The notes under the pieces are model-generated. The model was not told the origin of the DNA. It searched no databases and worked only from the letters and a program-made list of their open reading frames with translations. This document shows, piece by piece, positions 16,604 through 26,282 of a stretch of DNA of 64,000 bases. Position 1 is the stretch's first letter. Each line of letters starts with the position of its first letter. Source of the DNA: Candidatus Paracaedibacteraceae bacterium. GTDB taxonomy: Bacteria > Pseudomonadota > Alphaproteobacteria > Paracaedibacterales > Paracaedibacteraceae. Where the stretch lies: assembly GCA_019636055.1 (NCBI GenBank), contig JAHBYH010000002.1, forward strand, positions 248,001-312,000, in the 5' to 3' direction. The position numbers were made by a program, and so were the translations under genes.

Positions 16604-17680
16604 TTATAATTGAATACGAGCAAGAAACTCCTGCACGATTTCGTTTGAAAACTTTCTTCCTTCATCGCTAAACGCTAGAACATCTATGGCATTCTCTAAT
16701 TTTAGGAGTTGACTATGATACAGCAAGACAAAGACAGGCAACCACCGCTTAAGAAACGCCGTTGCTTGGTCAAGACAACCCCTAGCAGCAAGATATAACT
16801 GTTCATCTCCCGCCAATGCCTTAATATGATACGCCATTATATTGACTTCACTTTGCGTTAAAATGTACGTCAGTATTTTATCTAAAAACTTGATATTTTC
16901 TTTAATTTGGTTGTCATCGATTTGATGAACAGAGGTCAGTAATTCCCTGAATCTCGTTGCATAATCCTCTAAACTTGAAAATGCTGTTTCTTCATCAAGA
17001 AAAAAAACAAAAGACGCATTCGCCGGTTTAACAATTTCACTAAATAACTGAACTTTCTCAGCACCCGTTAAAACATCACTCACAGGATTTGAGAATCTCT
17101 GTTTATGGGGCATTAAACCTGATAAATCTCGCAGAATTGTAGCAACGTTAATGTCAGAAAAATATATATCAGAGTGATCAATGTCTCTAATCAATCTTTG
17201 TGCATTAGAGCCGGAAGAGATTAACTTTAAAAGAAATATTTCCTGACGATATAAAACGGCAATTTTATGAAACCACTGAGAACAATAATAATATACAGCC
17301 TCAATTTGTTGCTGAGCAGCAAGCATAAACATTGGTTTACCTTGAGCTTTAGATAGAAATTGTTGCGCATGCGTAACCACATCTTGAATTAAAAACTCCC
17401 ATATGTGATTAAACGATTTAATCCGCTGATATAAAATAGAAAAATCCTCAGGTGACGGGGGGTTTTCTGAATGAAACGTACCCGTATCATGAAGCACCGT
17501 TTTAAAAAAGGCAGAAAAATCCTCAGAATTAGAAAAAACCCCATCCGAATCAGTTCTGAATAAAATCTGATGTTTAGCAACAGATTCGGTTGCTTTTAAA
17601 AATATCTCATCATTTGAATCAGAATCTACTGAAAAACCCAGAGAACATAAAAGATAGAATAATTTCATCATTGTCCACAT
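16604..17680 (-). CDS. Exported protein of unknown function
   Basis: No family recognised. The N-terminus (MMKLFYLLCSLGFSVDSD, from the ATG at 17671) looks like a short signal peptide; the ATG at 17680 is also in frame. The remaining roughly 335 residues look mostly helical, rich in Phe, Leu, Gln and Lys, without obvious catalytic motifs or transmembrane segments. It begins one base after the stop of the upstream exported protein gene, so the two form an operon. The pairing of two exported unknowns suggests a lineage-specific secreted function. Confidence 0.6.
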   Translation of the reverse strand: MWTMMKLFYLLCSLGFSVDSDSNDEIFLKATESVAKHQILFRTDSDGVFSNSEDFSAFFKTVLHDTGTFHSENPPSPEDFSILYQRIKSFNHIWEFLIQDVVTHAQQFLSKAQGKPMFMLAAQQQIEAVYYYCSQWFHKIAVLYRQEIFLLKLISSGSNAQRLIRDIDHSDIYFSDINVATILRDLSGLMPHKQRFSNPVSDVLTGAEKVQLFSEIVKPANASFVFFLDEETAFSSLEDYATRFRELLTSVHQIDDNQIKENIKFLDKILTYILTQSEVNIMAYHIKALAGDEQLYLAARGCLDQATAFLKRWLPVFVLLYHSQLLKLENAIDVLAFSDEGRKFSNEIVQEFLARIQL

Positions 17681-17681
17681 C

Positions 17682-18191
17682 TTACTGCGGACGCTTTGTC
17701 ATAAAAAAACTCATAACCGAATTACCAACACTCCAAAATACATCTGTCAGTATCGTTTGATTACTTGTGACAGGTATCATACAATCTTCAGCGATCGCCG
17801 TGGACCCAGTTCCCCTAAAAAATAACGTCTTGCAAACACCACCCAAACTATCAATACATCCCAAAACACATTGAGTTACAGGATCAAGATAACTGAAGTA
17901 AACAAAACTTTGGCCCGATTCCAGCGTTATAATCTCATGAGGGTAGTAAATTACGTCACCTTGGGCATTTCTCAATTCAGTGGTTGAGGATGGCAAAAGC
18001 GAGTAAGCCAATAACGGAATAGCAGTGGCAGCCGCAACCCCTCCTGCGATAGCGAGTGTCTTGTGAAGGGTGGTTTCTTGAGCCCTAGAAAATTCCTCTT
18101 CAGTATCATAAAGATCATCGCCATGAACATTTTTCGTTAATGAAAATATTATAAATAAAGAAAAAATCAGTTTTTGTATAATATTAACCAT
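17682..18191 (-). CDS. Exported/membrane protein of unknown function
   Basis: The ATG at 18191 is preceded by GGAGAG at five bases. A signal peptide (MVNIIQKLIFSLFIIFSLTKNVHG) is followed by a second hydrophobic, Ala-rich segment at about residues 45-67 (LAIAGGVAAATAIPLLAYSLL). The C-terminal part contains four cysteines (QCVLGCIDSLGGVCK and EDCMIPV) that could form disulfides in the periplasm. No family was recognised. It is first in a two-gene operon with the exported protein gene downstream. Confidence 0.6.
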   Translation of the reverse strand: MVNIIQKLIFSLFIIFSLTKNVHGDDLYDTEEEFSRAQETTLHKTLAIAGGVAAATAIPLLAYSLLPSSTTELRNAQGDVIYYPHEIITLESGQSFVYFSYLDPVTQCVLGCIDSLGGVCKTLFFRGTGSTAIAEDCMIPVTSNQTILTDVFWSVGNSVMSFFMTKRPQ

Positions 18192-18353
18192 TATTTCTCT
18201 CCAAGTTTAAAATAAAGTTATAATAATAACTATATCCCAATCAATTAATAGTTATCAACTTAGATATTTTTCAAAAATACCTTGATATTTTAGCGATTTC
18301 GACATAAATTCAATGTGTGCTTTGGCAACACTGCACAAAGATATTTTATTACC

Positions 18354-18374
18354 TGCGTCATGGAAAAAGACGCA
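18354..18374 (+). promoter_or_regulatory. Small hairpin just upstream of rimP
   Basis: Arms TGCGTC (18354-18359) and GACGCA (18369-18374) with a nine-base A-rich loop, ending a few bases before the AAAGGG ribosome binding site of rimP. It may be part of the leader of the rimP-nusA-infB operon, which is often autoregulated, but the stem is short. Confidence 0.3.
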
Positions 18375-18391
18375 CTTAAAGGGTACAAAGC

Positions 18392-18865
18392 GTGGATATT
18401 TTAAAAAAAGTAGAAGAATTACTGGAACCGTCATTAACCCATATGGGGTACGATATTGTTCGCATCCAAATGTCTGGTCTAAAACGAAAAACTCTTCAAA
18501 TCATGATTGACCGCCTAGACGGACAAGGGATTACATTAGAAGATTGTGAACAAGTCAGCCGTTACTCTTCTGTTTTATTAGATCAGCATGATCCGATCAC
18601 TGGGGCATACTCTCTCGAAGTTTCTTCGCCAGGAATGGATCGTCCGTTGGTTAAGCCAAAACATTATCAGCAATTTGTTGGTCATGAAATCACGCTGAAA
18701 ACACATCTTGCCATTGGTAACCGCAAGACATTTTATGGTATCCTTGAGTCAGCGACTGAAACTGAGATTACTCTAAAAGCACGTCTCAGTGACAAAGAGA
18801 CTGAAAGTTTAACATTACCGTTTTCAGATATTAAATCTGCAAAACTACATATTACATTTGATTAA
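18392..18865 (+). CDS. rimP: Ribosome maturation factor RimP
   Basis: Assembly factor for the 30S subunit. GTG start with AAAGGGT upstream. RimP landmarks are LEPSLTHMGYDIVRIQMSG, TLQIMIDRLDGQGITLEDCEQVSRYSS and the signature YSLEVSSPGMDRPLVKPKHYQQFVG. The C-terminal Sm-like domain follows (ITLKARLSDKETESLTLPFSDIKSAKL). At 157 aa it is normal. First gene of rimP-nusA-infB-rbfA. Confidence 0.95.
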   Translation: MDILKKVEELLEPSLTHMGYDIVRIQMSGLKRKTLQIMIDRLDGQGITLEDCEQVSRYSSVLLDQHDPITGAYSLEVSSPGMDRPLVKPKHYQQFVGHEITLKTHLAIGNRKTFYGILESATETEITLKARLSDKETESLTLPFSDIKSAKLHITFD

Positions 18866-18891
18866 CATCTGGATTAAAAGGACTTACGACT

Positions 18892-20433
18892 GTGACAACA
18901 CGACGAATTACACCAGTTGACCACTCCATCAACCAGCCACGTCATGAATTGTTGGCGGTAGCAGAAGCTGTTGCCCGCGAAAAAGGGATTGAACGGGATG
19001 AAGTCCTGTATGCGATGGAACAAGCAATTCAAAAAGCAGCTCGGGCTAAGTATGGATTTGAAAAAGACGTTCGTGCCAAGGTTGACAATCATACCGGTGA
19101 TGTTAGCATTTGGAAAGTTTTAACCGTTGTTGAAGAAGTCGAAAACCCCCTCACACAAATCGCTCTGGTTGATGCCAAGCATCATAATACAGAATGCCAA
19201 ATTGGGGACGAAATTACAGAACCGCTGCCCCCGATTGAATTTGGCCGAGTTGCTGCTCAAAGTGCTCGTCAAGTCATTATTCAGAAAGTTCGCGATGCTG
19301 AACGGTCACATCAATATGCTGAATTCAAAGATCGTGCCGGCGAAATCATTAGCGGGATCGTCAAACGTGTTGAATTTGGAAATGTGGTTGTTGATCTAGG
19401 ACGAGCAGAGGGAATTCTTCGTCGTGAAGATTTAATCCAACGCGAAGTATTCCGTGGCGGCGATAGAATTCGCGCTCTTGTTGCTGAAATTCGCCCCGAT
19501 GCACGGGGCCCAATGGTTTCGCTCTCAAGAACCAATCCCCAATTTATGGCTAAATTATTTGAATCAGAAGTTCCGGAAATCTATGATGGTGTTATCGAGG
19601 TAAAATCTGTTTCGCGTGATCCAGGGAGCCGAGCTAAAATGGCTGTTTACACTTCTGATGCCTCGATCGATCCTGTTGGATCCTGTGTCGGACTTCGCGG
19701 TGTTCGCGTTCAAGCCGTCGTCACAGAACTTCAAGGAGAAAAAGTTGACATTGTTCTGTGGTCAGCCAATCCAGCGACCTTTGTTGTTAACGCCTTGGCT
19801 CCTGCCGAAGTTATCAAAGTGGTTTTGGATGAAGAAGCACACCGCGTTGATGTGGTTGTGGCCGAAGATCAACTTAGCCTTGCTATTGGTCGTCGTGGTC
19901 AAAATGTCCGTCTGGCAAGCCAATTGACAGGCTGGAACATTGATATTATGACCGAAGAACAAGAAGCAAAACTTCGAACAGAAGAGTATAACACCCGCAC
20001 CGAATTGTTTATGAAAGCGCTCGATGTGGATGAAATGATCGCCCAACTTTTGGCTGCCGATGGATTTAGTACTGTTGAAGAATTATCTTTCTCACCGATT
20101 GAAGAATTCCTCGGCATCGAAGGGTTTGATGAAACAATTGCCCAAGAAATTCAATCACGAGCACTCGCTTATGTTGAACAACGCGCTAAAGACTCTCTTG
20201 AAAAAGCACGTAAACTTGGCGTCAGTGAAGATATCCTTGAGATTGACGGGATGACAGCTGAAATGTTATTAAAGTTAGCAGAGCATGATATCAAAACTTT
20301 AGATGATTTTGCAGACCTTGCAGGAGATGAACTTCTAGAAGTAATCAAAGATGACCAACTTTCTTTGGATCAAGCAAATACCATGATTATGGCAGCTCGT
20401 GCTCACTGGTTTAAAGAAGAGCCTAAGGCTTAA
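18892..20433 (+). CDS. nusA: Transcription termination/antitermination factor NusA
   Basis: Binds RNA polymerase and modulates pausing, termination and antitermination. GTG start behind AAAAGGAC. Order of domains: N-terminal RNAP-binding domain (LLAVAEAVAREKGIERDEVLYAMEQAIQKAAR), S1 (GEIISGIVKRVEFGNVVVDLG), KH1 and KH2 (SRAKMAVYTSD, CVGLRGVRVQAVVTELQGEKVDIV, LAIGRRGQNVRLASQLTGW), then two helical acidic repeats (FLGIEGFDETIAQEI and later) as in long proteobacterial NusA. 513 aa. The ylxR gene that often follows is absent and infB comes next after only 27 bases. Confidence 0.96.
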   Translation: MTTRRITPVDHSINQPRHELLAVAEAVAREKGIERDEVLYAMEQAIQKAARAKYGFEKDVRAKVDNHTGDVSIWKVLTVVEEVENPLTQIALVDAKHHNTECQIGDEITEPLPPIEFGRVAAQSARQVIIQKVRDAERSHQYAEFKDRAGEIISGIVKRVEFGNVVVDLGRAEGILRREDLIQREVFRGGDRIRALVAEIRPDARGPMVSLSRTNPQFMAKLFESEVPEIYDGVIEVKSVSRDPGSRAKMAVYTSDASIDPVGSCVGLRGVRVQAVVTELQGEKVDIVLWSANPATFVVNALAPAEVIKVVLDEEAHRVDVVVAEDQLSLAIGRRGQNVRLASQLTGWNIDIMTEEQEAKLRTEEYNTRTELFMKALDVDEMIAQLLAADGFSTVEELSFSPIEEFLGIEGFDETIAQEIQSRALAYVEQRAKDSLEKARKLGVSEDILEIDGMTAEMLLKLAEHDIKTLDDFADLAGDELLEVIKDDQLSLDQANTMIMAARAHWFKEEPKA

Positions 20434-20460
20434 GAAATGAAGTAACGATTGGAAAGAATA

Positions 20461-23010
20461 ATGACGGATCAAAAGCAAGGCGAAAAAAAAACATTAACTC
20501 TGAACCTTAACACGGGTGCCAAAAAATCGGGTGATTCAGATCAGGTCCGTCAGAGTTTTTCCCACGGGCGGACAAAATCTGTTGCCGTGGAAGTCAAAAA
20601 GAAAAGAACAACATCGGCAAGCGATACAAGACAAGCTCAAAATACGCTCAAAGCTGTCGCTTCAGGAAAATTGACAGAAGGTGAGTTTGAAGCTCGTATG
20701 AAAGCCTTACAAGAGGCTATAAAAAACCAGTCTCAAGAAGCTGAAGAACGAGCGAAGCGTGAAGAAATCGAGGCAAAACGTCGCGAAGAAAATCAGAAAC
20801 TGCTCGACGATAAGGAAGAACTCCGTCGCTTAGAAGAAGAGCACCGCCAAAAAGAAACAGCTGAACGAGAAGCTCGTAAAGAAGCAACCAAACAACCAGC
20901 GAGTGAAACAAAGAATAATGAGGTGGATGCTGGTATCCCGTCACATGTTCTGGATGAACCGCAACCGGATCACAAGGTAACATCACCAAAACACACCCCT
21001 AAAGTCAGGGACGCGGATGACGAAGATGATGAATCATCCACCACGGCCCGTCGGTCAAATCGCGGTGGTGACGTTAAAAGAGTTGTCATGCCTGTTAAAA
21101 AAGAAATGAGTGACGGTCCGCGTAAGCTAAATCGCAATGTTTTAAGTCGTGCTTTAGATGGTGAAGAACTCAGTCGCGGTCGATCCATGGCATCCCTACG
21201 CCGAGCACGGCAGAAGCAAAAAGGACAAAACACCCATTCTGATCAAGCAAAAGTAGTTCGTGAAGTCATCATCCCTGAATTTATCACCGTGGGTGAACTC
21301 GCAAACCGTATGGCTGTTCGTGGCGGAGATGTGATTAAATCTCTCATGAAGTTGGGGATGATGGTAACGATCAACCAACCAATTGATGCCGATACAGCTG
21401 AACTTATTTGTGGGGAATTTGGTCATACTCCAAAACGTGTTTCTGATAGCGATGTTGAAATTGGAATCCGCGGTGTTGAAGACAGTACAGAAAATCTGGT
21501 TCATCGCGCCCCTGTTGTGACTATCATGGGACACGTTGATCATGGTAAAACCTCATTGTTGGATGCGTTACGTAAAACAGACGTTGTTGCAGGCGAAGCT
21601 GGTGGGATTACACAGCACATTGGGGCTTATCAGGTAACATTACCATCGTCAAAGAAAATTACCTTCATCGATACCCCTGGTCACGCAGCCTTTACAGAAA
21701 TGCGTTCTCGCGGTGCAAATGTAACCGACATTGTTGTCCTTGTGGTGGCTGCTGATGACGGGATCATGGAACAAACAGTCGAAGCAATTAACCATGCTAA
21801 GGCAGCCAATGTTCCAATTATCGTTGCTATTAACAAGATTGATAAACCGGAAGCCAATGCGGATCGTGTTCGTGGTGAATTATTGAACCACGGTTTGGTT
21901 TGTGAAGAATATGGTGGTGACATCATGTCAGTTGAAGTTTCCGCAAAGCAAGGACTTAACCTCGACAAACTCGAAGAAGTCATTCTCTTACAAGCAGAAG
22001 TTCTAGAACTAAAAGCAAACCCGAATCGTGAAGCTGTTGGTGTCGTTGTCGAAGCCAAGGTTGATCGCGGTCGTGGTACACTGGCAACGGTTCTGGTACA
22101 AAAAGGAACCCTGAAGGTTGGTGATATCTTTGTTGCCGGTACTGAATGGGGCCGTGTTCGTGCCCTCTTAAATGATCTCGGTCGAAAATTAGATGCTGCC
22201 GGTCCGTCACTTCCTGTTGAAATCCAAGGATTCAACGGTGTTCCAACAGCCGGCGATGAATTTATCGTTGTCGAAGACGAAGCAAAAGCACGCGAAGTTG
22301 CAGAATATCGTCAACACAAAGAAAAAGAAGCCAAAGCTGCTGCATCAGCCAAAACAGGCATGGAACTAATGATGTCACAAATCGCAGCCGGTAATATCAA
22401 GGAATTGCCGATTGTTGTCAAAACTGACGTTCATGGGTCTCTCGAAGCAATTATTCAAAGCTTGAGCAAACTTGCAAATGAAGAAGTTGCTGTCCGCGTT
22501 CTTCACGGCGGTGTCGGTGGAATCAATGAATCTGATATCACCTTGGCTCGTGCATCCAATGCTTTGGTTGTTGGCTTTAACGTTCGTGCAAATCCTCAAG
22601 CTCGGGATCTAGCGCGACGCGATGGTGTCGATATTCGTTACTATTCAATCATTTATGATTTGATTGACGATGCAAAAGCTGTCCTATCTGGTCTTTTGAC
22701 ACCAACACTCCGTGAAAAATATTTGGGTAACGCTGAAATCCGTGATGTCTTTAATATTACTAAAGTGGGTAAAGTTGCCGGATGTTATGTTACAGATGGT
22801 ATGGTTAAACGTGGTGGTAAAGTTCGTCTCCTTCGTGACAACGTTGTTATCCATGAAGGAACCCTCAAAACCCTTAAGCGCTTTAAAGAAGAAGTCCGCG
22901 AAGTCAAAGAATCCTATGAATGTGGTATGGCCTTTGAAAACTATAACGATATCCGTCCTGGTGATATTATCGAATGTTTCGAAATTGAAACCATTGCCCG
23001 TCAACTCTAA
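20461..23010 (+). CDS. infB: Translation initiation factor IF-2
   Basis: GTPase that brings initiator tRNA to the 30S subunit. The ATG at 20461 has GGAAAG six bases upstream and is preferred to an upstream TTG. After a long charged, Lys/Glu-rich N-terminal region (about residues 1-270) comes an IF2_N-like segment ([23 protein letters not shown]), then the G domain with G1 [14 protein letters not shown], the G2 region [14 protein letters not shown]3 [11 protein letters not shown] and G4 NKIDKPEA, then the C-terminal barrels ([24 protein letters not shown]). About 849 aa, normal for alphaproteobacteria. Confidence 0.97.
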   Translation: MTDQKQGEKKTLTLNLNTGAKKSGDSDQVRQSFSHGRTKSVAVEVKKKRTTSASDTRQAQNTLKAVASGKLTEGEFEARMKALQEAIKNQSQEAEERAKREEIEAKRREENQKLLDDKEELRRLEEEHRQKETAEREARKEATKQPASETKNNEVDAGIPSHVLDEPQPDHKVTSPKHTPKVRDADDEDDESSTTARRSNRGGDVKRVVMPVKKEMSDGPRKLNRNVLSRALDGEELSRGRSMASLRRARQKQKGQNTHSDQAKVVREVIIPEFITVGELANRMAVRGGDVIKSLMKLGMMVTINQPIDADTAELICGEFGHTPKRVSDSDVEIGIRGVEDSTENLVHRAPVVTIMGHVDHGKTSLLDALRKTDVVAGEAGGITQHIGAYQVTLPSSKKITFIDTPGHAAFTEMRSRGANVTDIVVLVVAADDGIMEQTVEAINHAKAANVPIIVAINKIDKPEANADRVRGELLNHGLVCEEYGGDIMSVEVSAKQGLNLDKLEEVILLQAEVLELKANPNREAVGVVVEAKVDRGRGTLATVLVQKGTLKVGDIFVAGTEWGRVRALLNDLGRKLDAAGPSLPVEIQGFNGVPTAGDEFIVVEDEAKAREVAEYRQHKEKEAKAAASAKTGMELMMSQIAAGNIKELPIVVKTDVHGSLEAIIQSLSKLANEEVAVRVLHGGVGGINESDITLARASNALVVGFNVRANPQARDLARRDGVDIRYYSIIYDLIDDAKAVLSGLLTPTLREKYLGNAEIRDVFNITKVGKVAGCYVTDGMVKRGGKVRLLRDNVVIHEGTLKTLKRFKEEVREVKESYECGMAFENYNDIRPGDIIECFEIETIARQL

Positions 23011-23021
23011 GGATTAGATAA

Positions 23022-23426
23022 ATGAGATCAAAGCCGTCAGCGAAGGCGCCTTCCCAACGACAACAACGTGTAGCCGAAGAAATTCGGCACATTCTTTCTG
23101 GCATTCTGCTGCGTGGAGATTTTTCACGCCGCGGACTATCCGTTGGATCTGTGACATTAACGCACGTCCACACATCGCCGGATCTCAAGCATGCTAAAAT
23201 CTTTGTGATGCCTTTAGGCGGCGGAGATGCAACTGAAATTCTAGTTCATCTGAACCAAATGGCTGGTGAAATTCGTTATGCCCTTGCAAAAAACCTAACC
23301 ATGAAATATATTCCGGCCTTACGTTTTTATGCGGATGATACTTTTGACCAAGCAACCCACATTGATCAATTAATTGATCGCGCTATTCAACGGGATAATA
23401 AGACAAATCAAGACATTGATCTTTAA
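23022..23426 (+). CDS. rbfA: Ribosome-binding factor A
   Basis: 30S maturation factor needed for 16S 5'-end processing and cold adaptation. Recognised by QQRVAEEIRHILSGILLRGDF, SVTLTHVHTSPDLKHAKIFVM, the terminal LRFYADDTFDQATHIDQLI, and its usual place after infB. AAGGA lies before the ATG. truB, which often follows, is absent, and about 160 bases of featureless sequence follow the stop. Confidence 0.95.
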   Translation: MRSKPSAKAPSQRQQRVAEEIRHILSGILLRGDFSRRGLSVGSVTLTHVHTSPDLKHAKIFVMPLGGGDATEILVHLNQMAGEIRYALAKNLTMKYIPALRFYADDTFDQATHIDQLIDRAIQRDNKTNQDIDL

Positions 23427-23584
23427 GTGATAACACAGGCTTGAGAGACAGCTCTTCTCATACAACAGGATAGCACACCGCCTCTGGCTTCTCCTCCGAA
23501 CCTTCCTCCTTGGATTATGGCTTTTAGGGAACAAATAACAGTATCACAACATATTGATTTGAGATTTATTCTAGTGCCTTAATC

Positions 23585-24283
23585 TTAACTGCGGGCAAAC
23601 TCAAGATCCGGCAAAACCCCCCACCATCTGTGAAAACTGTGTCGTGCCTGTCGATACAGCATTTCTAACCCACCTAACGTTTTGTATCCGCGATCATACG
23701 CCAAGCAAAGAAGGGGTGTTTTTTCTGGTTCATAAACCATGTCCATAATCAATAGATTCTTATTCGGTAAGACATCAACAGGACAGCCCTTACCTTGCAA
23801 TCCAATCGGCGTTGCATTAATAAGCATATCAGCTGTGTCCATTAATCTGTGTCGATCATACCATTGCTCTCGCGGGATACAAACGACCTCTTGCCCCCGT
23901 GATTCACCGACAACCTTAACAGCTTTTGCAGCCCCGCCATGACCTAAAACAATGATTCTTTTGATCGTCTCGGGAATCATCTCAAGCAAAGCTATGGCAT
24001 CTGTATTATCGCCTATCCATAGGCCCTGCTCCCTATAGATTGTATTAACCGCGCCGATCTGTTCTGCAAGAGGCGTCATACCATCAATAAACGGTTTTAT
24101 TTTTGTCTTAAATGGGGTTGTAACATTACAACCGTCAAACCGTGCGAAAGACTCCGCTAAAGAATCCTCCAGGCAATCATAAATTTCATATGACCCCTTT
24201 AGATGATAACGTTTCATCCACCCTTGATGGATCTCAGGGGATCGTGAATAGGAAATACGATGACCAAGAAGTCCTAATCTCAT
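23585..24283 (-). CDS. aroE: Shikimate dehydrogenase AroE (short form)
   Basis: NADPH-dependent reduction of 3-dehydroshikimate in aromatic amino acid synthesis. Present are LLGHRISYSRSPEIHQGWM, the active-site NVTTPFKTKI (catalytic Lys), AVNTI, GDNTDAIALLEM (substrate Asp), the nucleotide loop VLGHGGAAKAV, ADMLINATPIG and LGGLEMLYRQARHSF. At 232 aa it is about 40 residues shorter than usual, mainly in the nucleotide-binding domain, but the active site looks intact. It overlaps maf by four bases. In many alphaproteobacteria maf-aroE lies beside oriC, as here. Confidence 0.92.
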   Translation of the reverse strand: MRLGLLGHRISYSRSPEIHQGWMKRYHLKGSYEIYDCLEDSLAESFARFDGCNVTTPFKTKIKPFIDGMTPLAEQIGAVNTIYREQGLWIGDNTDAIALLEMIPETIKRIIVLGHGGAAKAVKVVGESRGQEVVCIPREQWYDRHRLMDTADMLINATPIGLQGKGCPVDVLPNKNLLIMDMVYEPEKTPLLCLAYDRGYKTLGGLEMLYRQARHSFHRWWGVLPDLEFARS

Positions 24284-24891
24284 GTTAAAATCATTCCCAG
24301 CCTGCGAAGTTCTTGGAGCAATGGAAATAAAGGCAGCCCCATAATGGTAAATATATCCCCATCAATTGACTCAAATAATTGAGCGCCGCGCCCCTCAATC
24401 TGATAACACCCGACACATCGAAGGATGTCATCACCAAGTTTTTGGACATAATCCTGAATAAATTCTTCAGACAACGATCTTACTTTCAAAGCCGGAATAT
24501 TCACATGTGACCAAACCTCTTGCCCATCTTGAAATAAGACACACGCTGTATAAAGATAGTGCGATTTTCCACTGATAAAACCAAGCTGATCCGCCGCCTC
24601 AGTCAGGTCTTTGGCCTTATCAAAAGCTTGCCCCTCACACCCCATAATCTGATCCGCCCCAATAACAAGAGCATCCGGATGCTGATCACTTACCACTTTT
24701 GCCTTGGCACGAGCTAATTCTAGAGCAATTCTATCCATAGACCACGACATCTCTTGGCCTTGCTTTTTAAGGATATCCTCATCCACCCCTGACGGAACTC
24801 CTTTAAACTCAAGTCCGATCTGGCTCAGAATCTGTGCTCGGGAGTGGCTTTGTGATGCTAAAATTAATGGGCTGTGGATAAGTTTGTTCAT
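24280..24891 (-). CDS. maf: Maf-like nucleotide pyrophosphatase
   Basis: Hydrolyses non-canonical or damaged NTPs to NMPs. Family signatures: LILASQSHSRAQILSQIGL at the N-terminus, GVDEDILKK, VIGADQIMGCEGQAFDKAKD with the catalytic Asp, and the GAQLFESIDGDIFTIMGLPLFPLLQELRRLG C-terminal block. 203 aa, normal. It reads away from the adjacent oriC region and is translationally coupled to aroE. Confidence 0.93.
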   Translation of the reverse strand: MNKLIHSPLILASQSHSRAQILSQIGLEFKGVPSGVDEDILKKQGQEMSWSMDRIALELARAKAKVVSDQHPDALVIGADQIMGCEGQAFDKAKDLTEAADQLGFISGKSHYLYTACVLFQDGQEVWSHVNIPALKVRSLSEEFIQDYVQKLGDDILRCVGCYQIEGRGAQLFESIDGDIFTIMGLPLFPLLQELRRLGMILT

Positions 24892-24954
24892 AATGTGCTC
24901 ATTTTCTCAATTAAGCTTGTGAGTAAAGGTATGCTTTACCCACAGATAAAATAA

Positions 24955-25256
24955 CCTGTGTATAACTATGGCAGTTTTCAAGATATTACGAAACCCTTTT
25001 TCCACGGACACAACAAGTTATCCACAGCTGGGGATAACTCTAAAAAGATATCCCCAACACTCACAAAGTTATCCACACGTTTTATGAACCATAATGTCGC
25101 GGATATCTTTGCTTTTTATTATATTTGAGCTAGGGTAGGAACTACCAGATATGTGGATAAGTTTTTTCTGGGGAAAACCTGTTGGTTCAATTGTATCCAC
25201 AGGATTCACAGGGATCCACAACTACAACTATTTTATTATATATATATATTATTGAT
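24955..25256. other. Putative chromosomal origin of replication (oriC)
   Basis: A 365-base gap between maf and hemE holds a cluster of DnaA boxes. Perfect TTATCCACA occurs at 25018-25026 and 25069-25077 on plus and at 25152-25160 on minus; TTATACACA lies at 24957-24965 on minus; weaker forms are at 25029-25037 (minus), 25193-25201 and 25212-25220. An AT-only tract at about 25229-25253 next to hemE could be the unwinding element. One GANTC site lies at 25203-25207. The position beside hemE matches the origins known from Caulobacter and rickettsiae. Flanking genes read away from it on both sides. Confidence 0.85.
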
Positions 25257-26282
25257 ATGCAGAATAGACTTTTAAAAACCCTGAGCGGAAATCCCGTTGA
25301 CCGACCCGCCCTTTGGATGATGCGTCAAGCCGGACGGTATTTACCGGAATATTTGATGGTTCGTCAAAAAGCAGGATCCTTTTGGAATCTTTGCTTTACC
25401 CCTGATCTTGCTACAGAAGTAACGCTTCAACCCATTCGACGGTTCGATTATGATGCAGCTATTATTTTTAGTGATATCCTTGTTATCCCCCAAGCATTAG
25501 GGCAAAAGGTAGAATTTCAAACAAATCACGGACCGATTCTAGATCCGTTAATGTGGGATTCTATTTGCCAATTTCAAGACTGGCATCATTTTGATCAAGG
25601 ATTAGCCCCTGTTTATCAAGCCCTTCGCCAAACACGTCATCACTTAGATTCCGGAAAAGACTTGTTAGGATTTGCAGGAACCCCATGGACAATTGCAACG
25701 TATATGTTGGATCAAGGAAAAGGTCATGATCACTCCAAAAGTAGATTAGCTCTTCAGAATCCATCAGACCTAAAACCATTGATTAACATCCTAACAACTG
25801 CAATTGCTCGGCATCTGATTAATCAAATAAAAGCAGGTGCTGATGCTGTACAGCTTTTTGACTCCTGGGCAAGCATTGTTCCAGAATCCCATCGCGATAG
25901 TGTGTTGTTTGATCCTCTTGCTAAAATCGTTAATCAGATTAACACTGAAATAGGTCGTCCCGTGCCGATCATTTATTTTGGACGTGGCATCAGTGATAGT
26001 TATGAAGCATTCTGTCAACGTCAGTTGCCGATTGCTCTTGGGATTGATCAGGACGCAAACTTAAGTAAACTTCACAAGGATTTGCCTAAACATGTTGTTT
26101 TTCAAGGCAATTTAAGTCCTCAGACTCTCATTAAAGGGGGCATTGCCCTTGACCAAGAAATCTCGGGAATCTTAGAAATTTGTCGTGATCGACCCATGAT
26201 TTTTAACTTGGGACATGGGATTCTTCCACAAACGCCGATTGCTCATGTCGAACGTGTTTGTGAGCTTGTGAGGGCTGCATGA
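25257..26282 (+). CDS. hemE: Uroporphyrinogen decarboxylase
   Basis: Decarboxylates uroporphyrinogen III to coproporphyrinogen III in haem synthesis. The start is placed at the ATG at 25257 (MQNRLLKTLSG); the frame continues 75 bases upstream but there runs through the oriC AT tract. Signatures: RPALWMMRQAGRYLPEY, AAIIFSDILVIPQALG, GFAGTPWTIATYMLDQG, QLFDSWAS and FNLGHGILPQTPIAHV. 341 aa, normal. The stop overlaps the hemH start (ATGA). The hemE promoter must lie within oriC. Confidence 0.96.
   Translation: MQNRLLKTLSGNPVDRPALWMMRQAGRYLPEYLMVRQKAGSFWNLCFTPDLATEVTLQPIRRFDYDAAIIFSDILVIPQALGQKVEFQTNHGPILDPLMWDSICQFQDWHHFDQGLAPVYQALRQTRHHLDSGKDLLGFAGTPWTIATYMLDQGKGHDHSKSRLALQNPSDLKPLINILTTAIARHLINQIKAGADAVQLFDSWASIVPESHRDSVLFDPLAKIVNQINTEIGRPVPIIYFGRGISDSYEAFCQRQLPIALGIDQDANLSKLHKDLPKHVVFQGNLSPQTLIKGGIALDQEISGILEICRDRPMIFNLGHGILPQTPIAHVERVCELVRAA

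Noticed and set aside
23427-23584. Possible small RNA or gene between rbfA and aroE
   Set aside because: No hairpin, promoter or coding signal stands out in these 158 bases.
25182-25256. N-terminal extension of hemE to the GTG/TTG-type start at 25182
   Set aside because: The extra 25 residues (TTTTILLYIYIID and so on) are translated from DnaA boxes and the AT tract of oriC; homologous proteins start near MQNRLL.
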